Assembly (NCBI RefSeq): GCF_963930625.1
Contig: NC_089249.1
Location: forward strand, 103,538,775-103,602,774
Length of the DNA stretch: 64,000 nucleotides
Direction: 5' to 3'
Origin: Muntiacus reevesi
Lineage: Eukaryota; Chordata; Mammalia; Artiodactyla; Cervidae
Positions within the stretch are counted from its first letter, which is position 1, and each line of letters begins with the position of its first letter. The notes under the pieces are model-generated. The model saw nothing but the letters and a program-made list of their open reading frames with translations. It had not been told where the DNA came from and did not search any database. Positions 12,471-22,239 of this stretch are shown one piece after another. Both the position numbers and the translations under genes were made by a program.

Positions 12471-12579
12471 CAGAGAACCAATCTAAATTTATCAAACTGG
12501 AATCTTAGAGGTGGAGGTTCTGGAGGCAGGGTGAGGCAGAACCTGAGAACCAGAATTATTTAAAAAGTTCCCCAGAGGG

Positions 12580-12990
12580 CTTTTTTAAAAAGCCGTTTCA
12601 TTGAGATATAATTTACCTAACATAGAATTCACCTAATTAAAGAATACATTTCAGCGGTTTTTAGCATATTCATAGGTAGATATGACCATCATCACTGTCA
12701 ACCTTAGACCACTTTTATCATTTCTAAGGAAACTCTTTAGCTATTCTCTGACTGTCCTGCCGTCCACACCATTCGTGACTCTATACCTTTCCCCGTTTGG
12801 GACTTTCATACAAATGGAACCACACAATTTGTGATCTTGTATGACTGGCCTCTTTCCCTTAACATAATGTTTTCAAGGTCCAACCAAATTGTATTAGTAC
12901 TTCATTCCTTCTTATGGCCAAAGAGTATTTCATTGCATGGATATACCACATTTTGTTTATGGACATTTGGGTCCTTAGAGGATTTAATCA
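12580..12990 (-). mobile_element. L1M 3' region
   Basis: Antisense copy. The plus strand reads TTTCATTGAGATATAATTTAC, then ACCATCATCACTGTCAACC, then ACAAATGGAACCACACAATT, the order expected for the reverse complement of an old L1 3' end. It stops around GGACATTTGGGTCC. Confidence 0.7.
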
Positions 12991-13079
12991 CTAGCCATAT
13001 TTGGTAACTAATGATCAAGAATTGATCTCAAGACAGTTTCAAGCTCTCACAAAGCAAGGAAGGAAGAGAAGCACGGCTG

Positions 13080-13300
13080 GAAAGGCAAGGCTTAGGATGG
13101 AATTGGCTCTCCACTTACTAGTCATATGACCTGGGCAGTGTTTTTAATTCTCTCCATTTTGTTTTCTTCATTTGTAAAATAGGAAAAATAATTTCTCCTT
13201 CTTAGAACTGTCATGAGGATACATGAGACAATCTGAGTAAAACTCTTAAAATTGCCTGGCACACAGGAATTTTACACATGACAGCTATTATTTGCATTTA
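13080..13300 (+). mobile_element. MIR SINE
   Basis: It has the MIR 5'-to-core order: CCACTTACTAGTCATATGACC, TTCTTCATTTGTAAAATAGG, TGTCATGAGGATACATGAG and TGCCTGGCACACAGG. This is one of the clearer MIR copies in the window. Confidence 0.75.
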
Positions 13301-13679
13301 CCCTGTTGAATGAATATATATCAGTCATTTATATACAAAGTTATATAAATAGTTGGACAGGTATTTCCATCTAGAAAGTAAATTATTATAAGCAAAATAA
13401 ACTTCTCCAAGTTATAAGAAAGTAAAAGAACAGATTGAATGGTGCAATTTCTTCACTTTTTAAAGCAAAAGTAAAAGTTATATTAAATAAGTCCACACTG
13501 TCATTTGAAAAAAAAATTGCTTCTATTTAAAAATATAAATCAGATTTTTATTGTTTCATTGCATTTTCAAAGTCCACATAGTTTGAATACTATGTGAAAT
13601 TTCTACCCATATAAGTGCAGGTATGATATATATGTGTGTGTACATACAAACACATGTGAATGCACATATAATTATATCG
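13301..13679. other. Unassigned AT-rich sequence
   Basis: Very AT-rich with a short TATATGTGTGTG tract near 13627-13640. Nothing else is recognised. Confidence 0.4.
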
Positions 13680-13907
13680 AACAGTTAACACTGAACTCTT
13701 GATATATGCCAGGCAATGTACTTTATATTCATTAATATAAAGTATTACATTATGAGTCAACCCTTCCAACAACCTTACATGATCAGCTAAGGCAATCAAA
13801 GCATCAGGTAGTCAAGAATCTTGTTCTTCTTTTTTTTTTTTTTAAATATGGAACGCTTCACAAATTTGCGTGTCATCCTTGCGCAGGGGCCATGCTAATC
13901 TTCTCTA

Positions 13908-13942
<35 letters not shown>

Positions 13943-14030
13943 GAGCATAAGAATCTTGTTCTTGACCATAAAACAAGTGAGTAGCAGAGCCCAAGTTGTT
14001 AACCATGACTCTTGCGATAGTTTTTCCTCC
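13680..14030 (+). mobile_element. MIR SINE split by a U6 retrocopy
   Basis: The left part (13680-13813) has ATATGCCAGGCAATGTACTT and CAACCTTACATGATCAGC. The right part (from 13964) continues with AAAACAAGTGAGTAGCAGAG and CCCAAGTTGTTAACCATGAC. These are the core and 3' portion of one MIR, separated by the U6 insertion and its duplicated target site, so the MIR is the older element. Confidence 0.6.
13844..13948 (-). pseudogene. U6 snRNA processed pseudogene
   Basis: Near-complete copy of U6 spliceosomal RNA, from the 5' CTCGCTTCGGCAGC to GAAGCGTTCCATATTT. I count about three differences from the mammalian U6 sequence as I know it: the first base, one C-to-T in the ACAGAG box region (reads ATAGAG) and one C-to-T near the 3' end. 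It is followed, in its own sense, by an A-run (plus-strand T-run 13831-13843). A perfect 15-bp duplication AAGAATCTTGTTCTT brackets it at 13814-13828 and 13949-13963. The A tail and TSD show LINE-mediated insertion. The TTTT terminator is broken after three T, and I see no TATA box about 30 bp upstream, so it is unlikely to be transcribed. Confidence 0.95.
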
Positions 14031-14129
14031 ATGCATTTGTACATAAGATAATGGAATAGATCTTGTTCCTCAACCACAGCATGATGTTTATTACAGCTTG
14101 AAGCAGTCTTTAATAGGTATTAGTTAAAC

Positions 14130-14255
14130 CCTCTTAATCAATAGATGAAAAGACGGAAAGCAAGGCCTTGAAGTGGCTAGTCCAATATGGTTAGTTCTGG
14201 TCTCTTGTTCTCCAATCTAGTTTCTTTCTACCACCTCGTGCTGTCCTAGTACCAA
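14130..14255 (+). mobile_element. MIR SINE remnant
   Basis: GATGAAAAGACGGAAAGCAAG, then GGCTAGTCCAATATGGTTAG, then TTTCTACCACCTCGTGCTG follow the MIR 3' half in order. Diverged, with a likely internal deletion. Confidence 0.45.
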
Positions 14256-14329
14256 GGCTCCATTTTTGTTTTAAAATGCAATGTAATAGGAAAATGCCAA
14301 GCATGTCTAGGGTACCCATATTGGGTCTG

Positions 14330-14510
14330 CCTTAAGAGTCCTTACCTCATTCTCCTGCTGGAATACTACCCATATTTAAGGGTCAACTCATATGTAACCT
14401 CTTCTGTGGCAATTTCTTCCTAGTTATTCTGTCGTTACTCTGGAGGGTCCTTATATTCTTTTTACCTAATACAGGGCTAGCTCAATGCATATTTACTGAA
14501 TGTAAGCAAA
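14330..14510 (+). mobile_element. L2 LINE 3' end
   Basis: It shows the L2 3' layout: AAGGGTCAACTCATATGTAACC, the TCTTCCTAGTTATTCTG region, then AATACAGGGCTAGCTCAATG and ATTTACTGAATG. Old copy with approximate borders. Confidence 0.5.
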
Positions 14511-15555
14511 TGTGATGGGATTCTAAAATGAAATAACTGGGGTCAATATTGAGGTTAGAAGTGGATTATAAAGAGCTTGGAATGCTATGCTAAATTTTTA
14601 AACTGAAAATTTTGAAAGGTAGAGATGCGATAATACTTATTTTTCAGCAAAATAGGTCATTGTAGTACAGTGATTCATAACAGAAGGTACTGGGTATAGT
14701 TCAGTTAGTAGTTAGAAATGCTGAATTTGAGTTCAAATAACAGCTCTATCACTATCCATGTAATAACTATCCATGCTAATAAAGTGTAACAAATATGATT
14801 TTAACTAAATGGCCTATCATTCCAAGAGCAGGTTTAGATTTTCTTCTATAAAGGATTTTTTTGAAACAACATTTGCTGCAGCAAAATCTGAACTATAATA
14901 TTCATTCAGTTCCATACTATCCAGCATCAGATTATAATTGCCTTGTTTAATACAGTTGATATTCCACATAGAATTCATTCTGCTTTTTATAAATATTCCA
15001 TCATGGATTAGATCTTTGCTTAAGCTTATTATCTGATCACAGTTTCCATTATAATTTGTCTGAGTCTGTCCCCACAGGACTGCTATGCCCAGCTTTTCTT
15101 TGCTTGTTATCAGATGAAGATGAACAGTGCAGAACTGTGAATAAATTGTATAATTGGATAAAGTCATCTGGCCTGCCTCAAGGCTGCTCTGTCCGCTTCT
15201 GAAGATCCACATTGCCTTTCTGCTCTCCAACTCTCCTCCTCCATCAAAACAAAAAAGAGTGTGATATCCTCATTGATAGCTAAAACTGATTCAGGTATTT
15301 GTGTTGTAAGCTCCTTATCTCTAATTGTGGAATGAAAGGATTTATCCTTTCATTTTTCAAAGAAAAATTTTTTCTTCCACAGTTAGTGGAAGGGAAATTC
15401 TAGATCAAATGCTAACCCTGAAGGCAAAAGAATTTTCATCATATTAGGGTGCTGTGTATGTTAGGGGAGGGTGAAGTTGTGGTGAGAGAGGTTTGTGTAG
15501 AAAAATATGATCAGAGAGAAAATTTCTACTTATCCCATATTTTCTTGTAAGCCTC
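14511..15555. other. Unassigned sequence containing one long open frame
   Basis: No repeat is recognised. It contains the open frame described separately at 14817-15230 and a small palindrome at 15331-15354. The rest is AT-rich. Confidence 0.35.
14817..15230 (-). other. Uncharacterised 131-codon ATG open frame
   Basis: The frame is open for 137 codons. Its first ATG is at 15212, giving 131 codons ending in a TGA at 14817. The sequence is not part of any repeat I recognise. The translation has no signal peptide, membrane segment or motif I know, and is rich in Asn, Ser, Leu and Ile, as expected for AT-rich DNA. No promoter, poly(A) signal or convincing splice site is visible on this strand. 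A rough estimate from stop-codon frequency gives about one frame of this length by chance in 64 kb, so it is probably not a gene. Confidence 0.12.
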
Positions 15556-16995
15556 AGTCAGTTCAGTTCAGTCGTTCAGTTGTGTCCGACTCTTTGAGAC
15601 CCCATGAATCGCAGCACTCCAGGCCTCCCTGCCCATCACCAACTCCCAGAGTTTACTCAAACTCATGTCAATTGAGTCGGTGATGCCATCCAGTCATCGC
15701 ATCCTCTGTCTTCCCCTTCTCCTCCTGCCCCCAATCCCTCCCAGCCTCAGGGTCTTTTCCAATGAGTCAACTCTTTGCATGAGGTGGCCAAAGTATTGGA
15801 AGTTTCAGCTTCAGCATCAGTCCTTCCAATGAACATCCAGGACTGATTTCCTTTAGGATGGACTGGTTGGATCTCCTTGCAGTCCAAGGGATTCTCAAGA
15901 GTCTTCTCCAACAACACAGTTCAAAAGCATCAATTCTTTGGCGCTCAGGTTTCTTTACAGTCCAACACTCACATCCATACATGACTACTGGAAAAACCAT
16001 AGCCTTGACTAGATGGACCTTTGTTGGCAAAGTAATGTCTCTGCTTTTTAATATGCTATCTAGGTTGGTCATAACTCTCCTTCCAAAGAGTAAGTGTCTT
16101 TTAATTTCATGGCTGCAATCACCATCTGCAGTGATTTTGGAGCCCAGAAAAATAAAGTCTGACACTGTTTCCACTGTTTTCCCATGAAGTGATGGGACCA
16201 GATGCCATGATCTTAGTTTTCTGAATGTTGAGCTTTAAGCCAACTTTTTCACTCTCCTCCTTCACTTTCATCAAGAGACTTTTTAGTTCCTCTTCACTTT
16301 CTGCCATAAGGATGGTGTCATCTGCATATCCGAGGTTGTTGATATTTCTCCTGGCAATCTTGATTCCAGCTTGTACTTCTTCCAGTCCAGCGTTTCTCAT
16401 GATGTACTCTGCATATAAGTTAAATAAATAGGGTGACAATATACAGCCTTGATGTACTCCTTTTCCTATTTGGAACCAGTCTGTTGTTCCATGTTCAGTT
16501 CTAACTGTTGCTTCCTGACTTGCATATAGGTTTCTCAAGAGGCAGGTCAGGTGGTCTGGTATTCCCATTTCTTTCAGAATTTTCCACAGTTCATTGTGAT
16601 CCACACAGTCAAAGGCTTTGGCATAGTCAACAAAGCAGAAATAGATGATTTTCTGGGACTCTCTTGCTTTTTCAATGATCCAGCAGATGTTGGCAATTTG
16701 ATCTCTGGTTCCTCTGCCTTTTCTAAAACCAGACTGAACATCTGGAAGCTCACGGCTCACGTATTGCTGAAGCCTGGCTTGGAGAATTTTGAGCATTACT
16801 TTACTAGCGTGTGAGATGAGTGCAATTATGCGGTAGTTTGAGCATTCTTTGGGATTGACTTTCTTTGGGATTGGAATAAAAACAGACCTCTTCCAGTCCT
16901 GTGGCCACTGCTGAGTCTTCCAAATTTGCTGGCACATTGAGTGTAGCACTTTCACAGCATCATCTTTCAGGATTTGAAATAGCTCAATTCGTCAG
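15556..16995 (-). mobile_element. BovB (RTE) LINE, 5'-truncated, about 1.4 kb
   Basis: The 3' end is intact (plus-strand start CAGTCAGTTCAGTTCAGTCG, the BovB 3' tail). The element runs back through the 3' UTR into the ORF, ending near GAAATAGCTCAA where the plus-strand match breaks into non-BovB sequence. It carries a decayed reverse-transcriptase ORF (listed separately). Two or more frame disruptions make it inactive. No clean TSD was found, which is common for RTE insertions. Confidence 0.95.
15767..16955 (-). pseudogene. BovB reverse transcriptase remnant
   Basis: Two overlapping frames. The upstream one (16119-16955, 278 codons, opening on GTG) holds most of the RT palm. Counting from that first codon, the metal-binding region FVDYAKAFD lies near residues 108-116, GVHQGCILSP near 166-175 and the catalytic YADD at about 210-213. 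After the phrase ASGPITSW the frame is lost at an 11-bp deletion near 16182. The downstream frame (15767-16174, 135 codons) carries the conserved C-terminal part, including VVMYGCECWTVKK and ILKEISPGCSLE, then shifts again near its end. The endonuclease domain is missing through 5' truncation. It encodes no working protein. Confidence 0.93.
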
Positions 16996-17267
16996 AGCCC
17001 CCAAAATGGAAGAAGCAGCCAGTGACTCTGAGCATGTGACTGGTTACCTGGCTACAAGGTGATAGATAACCAAGGTGAAGGGTCAGGATTCTTAGTTATG
17101 CAATAAGTTGGCTCCAGACATCAGAACCATGTGAGCCACAGAGTAGATATACTATGGAAGCTTTTGAGAAATAACTGAAGGTCTAGAACACAGGGCAGGC
17201 AAGATCAATGGAATCCAAGGGGATATATAAGCTATGTCTTGCATTTTTTCTATTTTATAAAGATTGT
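16996..17267. other. Unassigned sequence
   Basis: Short unique interval between BovB and a SINE, with no recognised feature. Confidence 0.4.
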
Positions 17268-17613
17268 AAGTTCATTTTCCCCTGGTAGCTCAGATGGTAA
17301 AGAATCTACCTGCAATGCAGGAGATTCCAGTACAATTCCTGGGCCAAGAAGATCCCCAGAGAAGGGATAGGCTAATCACTCCAGTATTCATGGACTTCCC
17401 TGGTGGCTTAGACAGTAAAGAATCTGCCTGCAAGGCAGGAGATACGGGTTCAGTCTCTGGGTTGGGAAGATCCCCTGGAGGTTGGCATGGCAACCCACTC
17501 CAGTATTCTTGCCTGGATAATCCCCATGGACAGAGAAGCCTGGCAGGCTACAGTCCATGGGATCCCAAAGAGTCAGATATGACTGAACGACTAAGCACAG
17601 CACAAGTTCATTT
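17268..17613 (+). mobile_element. Dimeric Bov-tA SINE, 10-bp TSD
   Basis: A first tRNA-like head plus a short piece of body (17278-17389) ends at CAGTATTC. It is joined directly to a second, complete Bov-tA (to 17603, tail ending AGCACAGCAC). One pair of perfect 10-bp repeats, AAGTTCATTT at 17268-17277 and 17604-17613, flanks the whole structure, so the two units were inserted together. The element at 61790-62115 has the same junction. Confidence 0.9.
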
Positions 17614-18235
17614 AGGGCAGGACTATGTATTTTCATCTTTGGTCCTTTATAAATATAACTATAACTATATCTTAGATGAGTTTGACCTCCAGGTGTACTG
17701 ATTTCAAAGTCAGTTTGTAGAGAAGGGCAAGAAGCAGGATTGAGCAAGGTGGGAAAACCATTTAGCAGTTCAAATTGGCATTTATGAAGGAGCATGTTGA
17801 ACTGGAGCTCAGCCAAAGACAAAGTTAATGGGACCTAATTTGCCTTGAATACAATAGCAATGGAATATTAAAAATCAAGTCGCTCCACTGGCAGGGAATG
17901 ATATGTAGCATCCCATCCAAAGGCTGATGACATAGGAGACAAGATCCAGTTCCCAGGAATAGAGAACAGGCTGTCAGAGATCCAGCCAACTGGACTGGTT
18001 TCAAAACAGGTTTCAGTTCCAAGCAGGGAACTGGAATAAAAATATGGGAGACCAAAGCAAAAAGGACTCATAACTGGGCTGTATGAACATGGCAGGAATT
18101 TTACAGATGAATGAAATTACATTTGTATTAATAATAATGATTTGTAGTCAATACATATCACATATTCTTGCAGGAGAAGATGAATGCGTGTCCTTCTACT
18201 CTGCCATCTTGGAACAGAACTTACTGTCTCATAGT
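17614..18235. other. Unassigned sequence
   Basis: No recognised repeat. Several short open frames on the minus strand (17825-18071) overlap one another in different frames and have no supporting features. Confidence 0.4.
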
Positions 18236-18385
18236 TACTTCTCTAAATTATATTACTTAATTTTCTCAACAACTCTCCTAGACAGATACTTTTATTATTT
18301 TTGTTTCATAGATAAGGAAATCAAGAATCAAGAACATTAAATAACTTGCCCTTGGTCACATAGCTAATGAACAGAGGATTGGATC
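18236..18385 (+). mobile_element. MIR SINE
   Basis: The MIR 3' half in order: TTTTCTCAACAACTCTCCTAG, CATAGATAAGGAAATCAAGA, TAACTTGCCCTTGGTCACATAGC, then GAACAGAGGATTGGATCTA. Clear but diverged. Confidence 0.7.
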
Positions 18386-18528
18386 TAACTAACACAGCCT
18401 GTTCAAGAGCATATACAGTCAACCACCATTGAAAGTATTAAATGAAAGAAGGCTTACAAAGCTCTTAGCAGAGTTCCAGTTACATAGGAAGGAGTCAGTG
18501 AAGATTATCGATTGTTAATAGTATAGTA
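18386..18528. other. Unassigned sequence
   Basis: Short unique interval between a MIR and a SINE. Confidence 0.35.
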
Positions 18529-18706
18529 ATAAAGGTGGCTCAGAAGTAAAGAATCCACCTGTCAAAGCAGGAGGTGCAAGAGATGCAGGTTCAATCCCTG
18601 GGTCGGGAAGATCCCCTAGAAAATTCCACAGACAGAGACGCCTAGCAGGCTACAGTCCATGGAGCTGCAAAGAGTTGGACATGACTGAGAAACTGAGCAC
18701 GCACAG
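18529..18706 (+). mobile_element. Bov-tA SINE with internal deletion
   Basis: The head begins at GGTGGCTCAGAAGTAAAG, without the 5' GGGCTTCCC. After GGGAAGATCCCCTAGA the element jumps to AAATTCCACAGACAG, missing roughly 45 bp of the usual body, then runs to the tail GAGCACGCACAGAG. Confidence 0.87.
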
Positions 18707-18795
18707 AGAACCCAGTAATGGAAGCAGCACTGTTAACTGCAGCAGAAGTGGTCCCTGTAGCAGCAGTAACACGTATGTGGGATTTGGAGCCAGCT

Positions 18796-19036
18796 ATTAA
18801 GGCCTATGGGCTTCCCACACGGCTCAGTGGGTCTCCACGTGCAGTGCAGGAGACGCAGGAGAAATGGGTTCGATTCCTGGGTCAGGAAGATCCCCTGGAG
18901 AAGGAAATGGCAACCCACTCCAGTATTCTTGCCTCGAGAATCCCATGGACAGTGGAGCCTGGCGGGCTACGGACCACAGGGTTACAAAGAGTCGGACATG
19001 ACTGAAGTGAATGAGCGCACATGCATTAAGACCTAT
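18796..19036 (+). mobile_element. Bov-tA SINE, 12-bp TSD
   Basis: Full-length element at 18808-19024, same orientation as its neighbour 100 bp upstream. The flanks ATTAAGGCCTAT (18796-18807) and ATTAAGACCTAT (19025-19036) match at 11 of 12. The head has an unusual TGGGTCTCCACGTGCAGTGC segment in place of the standard TGGTAAAGAATCTGCC. Confidence 0.92.
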
Positions 19037-19194
19037 CGACTGTTTTGCTCCACAGGAGAGGACTGATGAGATGGACCCTGTTCTTGCGCACAGAGGCTGC
19101 GAATCGGATGTGAAGGAGTAGGAAGATACAGGGACATACAATACAGAACCCTGCCCTTTTCACAAAAGAAATTGAGAAGTAACATAGAATAGGA

Positions 19195-19340
19195 GTTCAA
19201 AGCATGGACTTGTGCTGTTGTTTATCAGTAGTGAGACCTTAGGGGAGCTACTCAACAGATGTGAGTTTCAAACAACTCACAACTGTGCCCAGCAGAGTGC
19301 CCAGCATACAGTAATCATTCAATAAATGCTTGTAGAATAA
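19195..19340 (+). mobile_element. MIR SINE remnant
   Basis: AGTAGTGAGACCTTAGGGGAGC corresponds to the MIR 5' core. GAGTGCCCAGCATACAGTAATC plus CAATAAATGCTTGTAG corresponds to its 3' end. Old and diverged. Confidence 0.5.
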
Positions 19341-20439
19341 GTCAGTGCCAAATTTCCATTCCTTTCCACTAAAAGAACAAACAGAACCAAAAACCATCCC
19401 CGTATATATCTGCTGTTAAACTTCTAAAATAATAAGGCAAAACCATCCCACTGAGTGTAGCTTTTATAACTGATATAATTTGTTACCACATCCACTTAAA
19501 ATTTCAGGAGCCTCCTAATCTATGCTCAAAAACTGTAGCCCAACCAGTGAAAACTGGGCGATATCCTATTCATTCCAGTCATCCTGATGCTATGTTGCTA
19601 TAGCAGGTATTCCTGTTATTCACTTATCTGAAACTATTTTGACTTGAAAGGAGAGAGCATTTTGAAGATATCTTATTTCTCCCCCCACAAAGCAGGTCAG
19701 TTTTTAAAGCACTTCTCATTTTAGCTATGATGTAATTAAATATGAAAATATTTATTAAAAGGAACAGGTCATCTCTTTCCTTGGGTACCCTTTCACTGTA
19801 AATTTGAATTTCATTTCCTGGGACTCAAAAGAAAATAATGCTGTAATTCATGGGGGATTGGGACTGAAGGGGAGAGGAAGGGGGCAGTGGAGGGAAGGGG
19901 AGAACATTACTGCCACCCCTCGCTCATTTCTCTAGAACTGAGAAAGTGTGGAGGAAACTTGACACTTCCTTGCCAAATGTTCACAGAGAGAGTCTGACTT
20001 TTGTTTTTACTTCCATGACCTTTAATGTCTCTCAGTGCAGCCAGACCAACTTTGCATATATATTGACACTATGGAAACCACACAGATAAGCAGTTTGGGG
20101 TTTGCATGCTGTATTTACTTTGGCACTTAACAATGATACACATATTTTCACGTTAGAGCTCCCAAGGTCTTTGTTCTAATTTTGAGTTGCTTTTCTCTTT
20201 TATTCAGCTTTTAGATTGCTTCATAAGGACTGCAAAAACGCATGTATTTTTAAACTTTTTCTTTTTTTGCTAAGTATAGTTCTATTTTGTTTTGGAGTGC
20301 ATTGTTTGCTTTAACAGAAGTAGGAAGGGTCTAGTTCAAGCTAGGAAACACACACTCTGGAGGGATACAAGTAGAGGAGTGAGGAAGGCATCTTTGCAGT
20401 CACCAAGGGGACAGAGCCAGCAGCGGGATGTCCTTCACA
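19341..20439. other. Unassigned sequence with a G-rich tract
   Basis: No repeat is recognised. A purine-rich tract at 19855-19905 includes four runs of three or more G spaced by at most 7 bases (19869-19900), a candidate quadruplex on the plus strand. Confidence 0.4.
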
Positions 20440-20659
20440 GCTGTGCATGCACGCATTAAGTCGCTTCAGTCCTGTCGGACTCTGCGCCCCGGCGGATGGT
20501 AGTCCACCAGGCTCATCTGTCCTTGAGATTCTCCAGGCAAGAATATTGGAGTGGGTTGCCATGCCCTGCTCCAGGGGATCTTCCCGACCTAGCGACCGAA
20601 CCTGTGTCTCTTACATCTTCTGCAGTGGCAGGTGGGTTCTTTACCATTAGTGGCACCCA
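20440..20659 (-). mobile_element. Bov-tA SINE
   Basis: Reverse complement, from the GCATGCACGCATTAAGTCGC tail to the head, where it stops at TTCTTTACCATTAGTGGCACC without the final CCAGGGAAGCC. It retains CpG-rich positions such as GCGCCCCGGCGG. Confidence 0.88.
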
Positions 20660-20885
20660 GTTTTCCATTTCTTTTCACCCAGGAGTTTCAGAGCGCACTT
20701 TGACATCTCTGATTGCCTCTCAGAACCATTCCCTTATCCCTTCTGGCAAGAAACCACTCCCTTCAGTTAGTTCTCACACTGTGTTTTGTTAAGGAAAAAG
20801 TCTCTACTTCTGGAAGTCTAAAGAAAGATGTATCAAGAAGGAAGGCTTTAAAAAATATGATAAACATATTCTAATTTTAAATGGC
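20660..20885. other. Unassigned sequence
   Basis: Short unique interval with no recognised feature. Confidence 0.35.
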
Positions 20886-21244
20886 TTCTATGGGACCGAA
20901 TTGTTTGTGCTCCCTCAAATTCATAAAATTCATGTATGTTGAAACCTAAATTCCCGTTGTGATAGTATTTGGAGATGGGGCTTTGGGAACATGAGGCTGG
21001 AGCCCTTGTGAATGGGATTAGTGTCTTTTATAAGAAGAGAGAGATGACATTTCAGCCATGTGGCCATACAGCAAGAAGGCCACCATCTACAGGCATGAAA
21101 GTAGGACTTCAACAGACACTGAATTTGCTGCCATCTTAATCTTAAACATCCTAGCTTCCAGGACTGTGAGAAATAAATGTCTATTGTTTAAACCAATCAA
21201 CCTGTGGTATTTTTGTTATAGCAGCCTGAGCTGAATACAACAGT
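20886..21244 (+). mobile_element. LTR-like mammalian repeat, probably MaLR/ERVL type
   Basis: It carries the phrases GTGATAGTATTTGGAGATGG, GAATGGGATTAGTGTC, ACTGTGAGAAATAAATGTCT and GTATTTTTGTTATAGCAGCC in order. I know these from a common mammalian LTR-type repeat, with the AATAAA lying where an LTR poly(A) signal would be. No internal viral genes flank it, so it would be a solo element. The subfamily is not certain. Confidence 0.55.
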
Positions 21245-21985
21245 AGTAAAATACAACAATATTTAACCATTTGACTTTTTAAGTGTATGGTTCAGAAGCA
21301 TTAAGTACATTCATACTCTTAGGCAACCATTGCCATTATACATCTTCAGAGCTTTTTCATTATCTTAAATTCAAACTCTGTACCCATTAAAAACTAACTT
21401 CCCAGCCCACAAGCACCATTCTACTCTCTGTCTGAATTGGACTATTCCTGATACCTCATATAAGTGGAATCATATAATTTGTCCTTTTGTGTCTGGCTTA
21501 TTTCACTTATCATAGTGTCTTCAACACTGTACTGTATGTCAGAATTTCACTCACTTTTAAGTCTGAGTAACATTCCATTAAGCCTGTATCTGTTCATCTG
21601 TCAACAGACATTAAGCTGTTTCTACTTTTTGGCTATTGTGAATAATACTGCTATCAACATGGGTGTACAAATATTTGTTCTGGTCCCTGCTTTCAATTCT
21701 TTCGTATATGAACTTAGAAGTGGAATTGCTGGGTCATAAGGTAATTCTCTGCTTAATTTTTTGAGGAGCTGCCATAAAGTTTTCCATAGTTGTGTTTCAT
21801 GTGTCCACCAATGCTGTACAATAGTTCCAGTTTCTCTTCATCTTTGCCAACACTTGTTACTTTCTGTTTTTTTTTTTTTCTTTTTTTGGTGATAGCTGCT
21901 ATCTAAAATAACAGGTGTTATTGTGTGAAGGGTATGATCACATTGCTATATTTTAATTTTTCATAAACTACAGTTTTGGCCTAAA
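21245..21985 (-). mobile_element. L1M 3' region
   Basis: Antisense copy. The order is ATTAAGTACATTCATACTC, then ATAAGTGGAATCATATAATTTG, GTCTGGCTTATTTCACTTATC, TTTGGCTATTGTGAATAATAC and GTGGAATTGCTGGGTCATAAG. It retains the 270-bp middle segment that is missing from the related copy at 25325-26160. The 91-codon open frame at 21464-21739 is an antisense frame through this element. Confidence 0.75.
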
Positions 21986-22239
21986 TTTCTAGATGTTTTT
22001 TACAAAAGATTTGGAACTCACTATGACAGTCTAATAACAAGAACTAATATTTTTATTTGATTGTCAATATGGTGCCATCTTACTTTAGTGAGTAGCTAAA
22101 GAACTATTTTAGTCAAATAAAGTGAATAAGAAAACTAAGCTTATAGACATACTTTAGTAAAATGCACAGGACATCATGCCTAATTGGATTAGGTATTTAT
22201 AAACAGCAAGAACAGAATCGTCTCCATGTTTCTGATCTG

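Noticed and set aside
13844..13948. Functional U6 snRNA gene
   Set aside because: A tail, flanking TSD, broken terminator and no visible upstream promoter elements show a retrocopy.
16119..16955. A 278-codon frame as a host gene
   Set aside because: BovB RT palm opening on GTG; out of frame with its own C-terminus.
21464..21739. Hydrophobic 91-codon frame suggesting a membrane protein
   Set aside because: It is the antisense of L1; AT-rich antisense LINE sequence gives hydrophobic residues.
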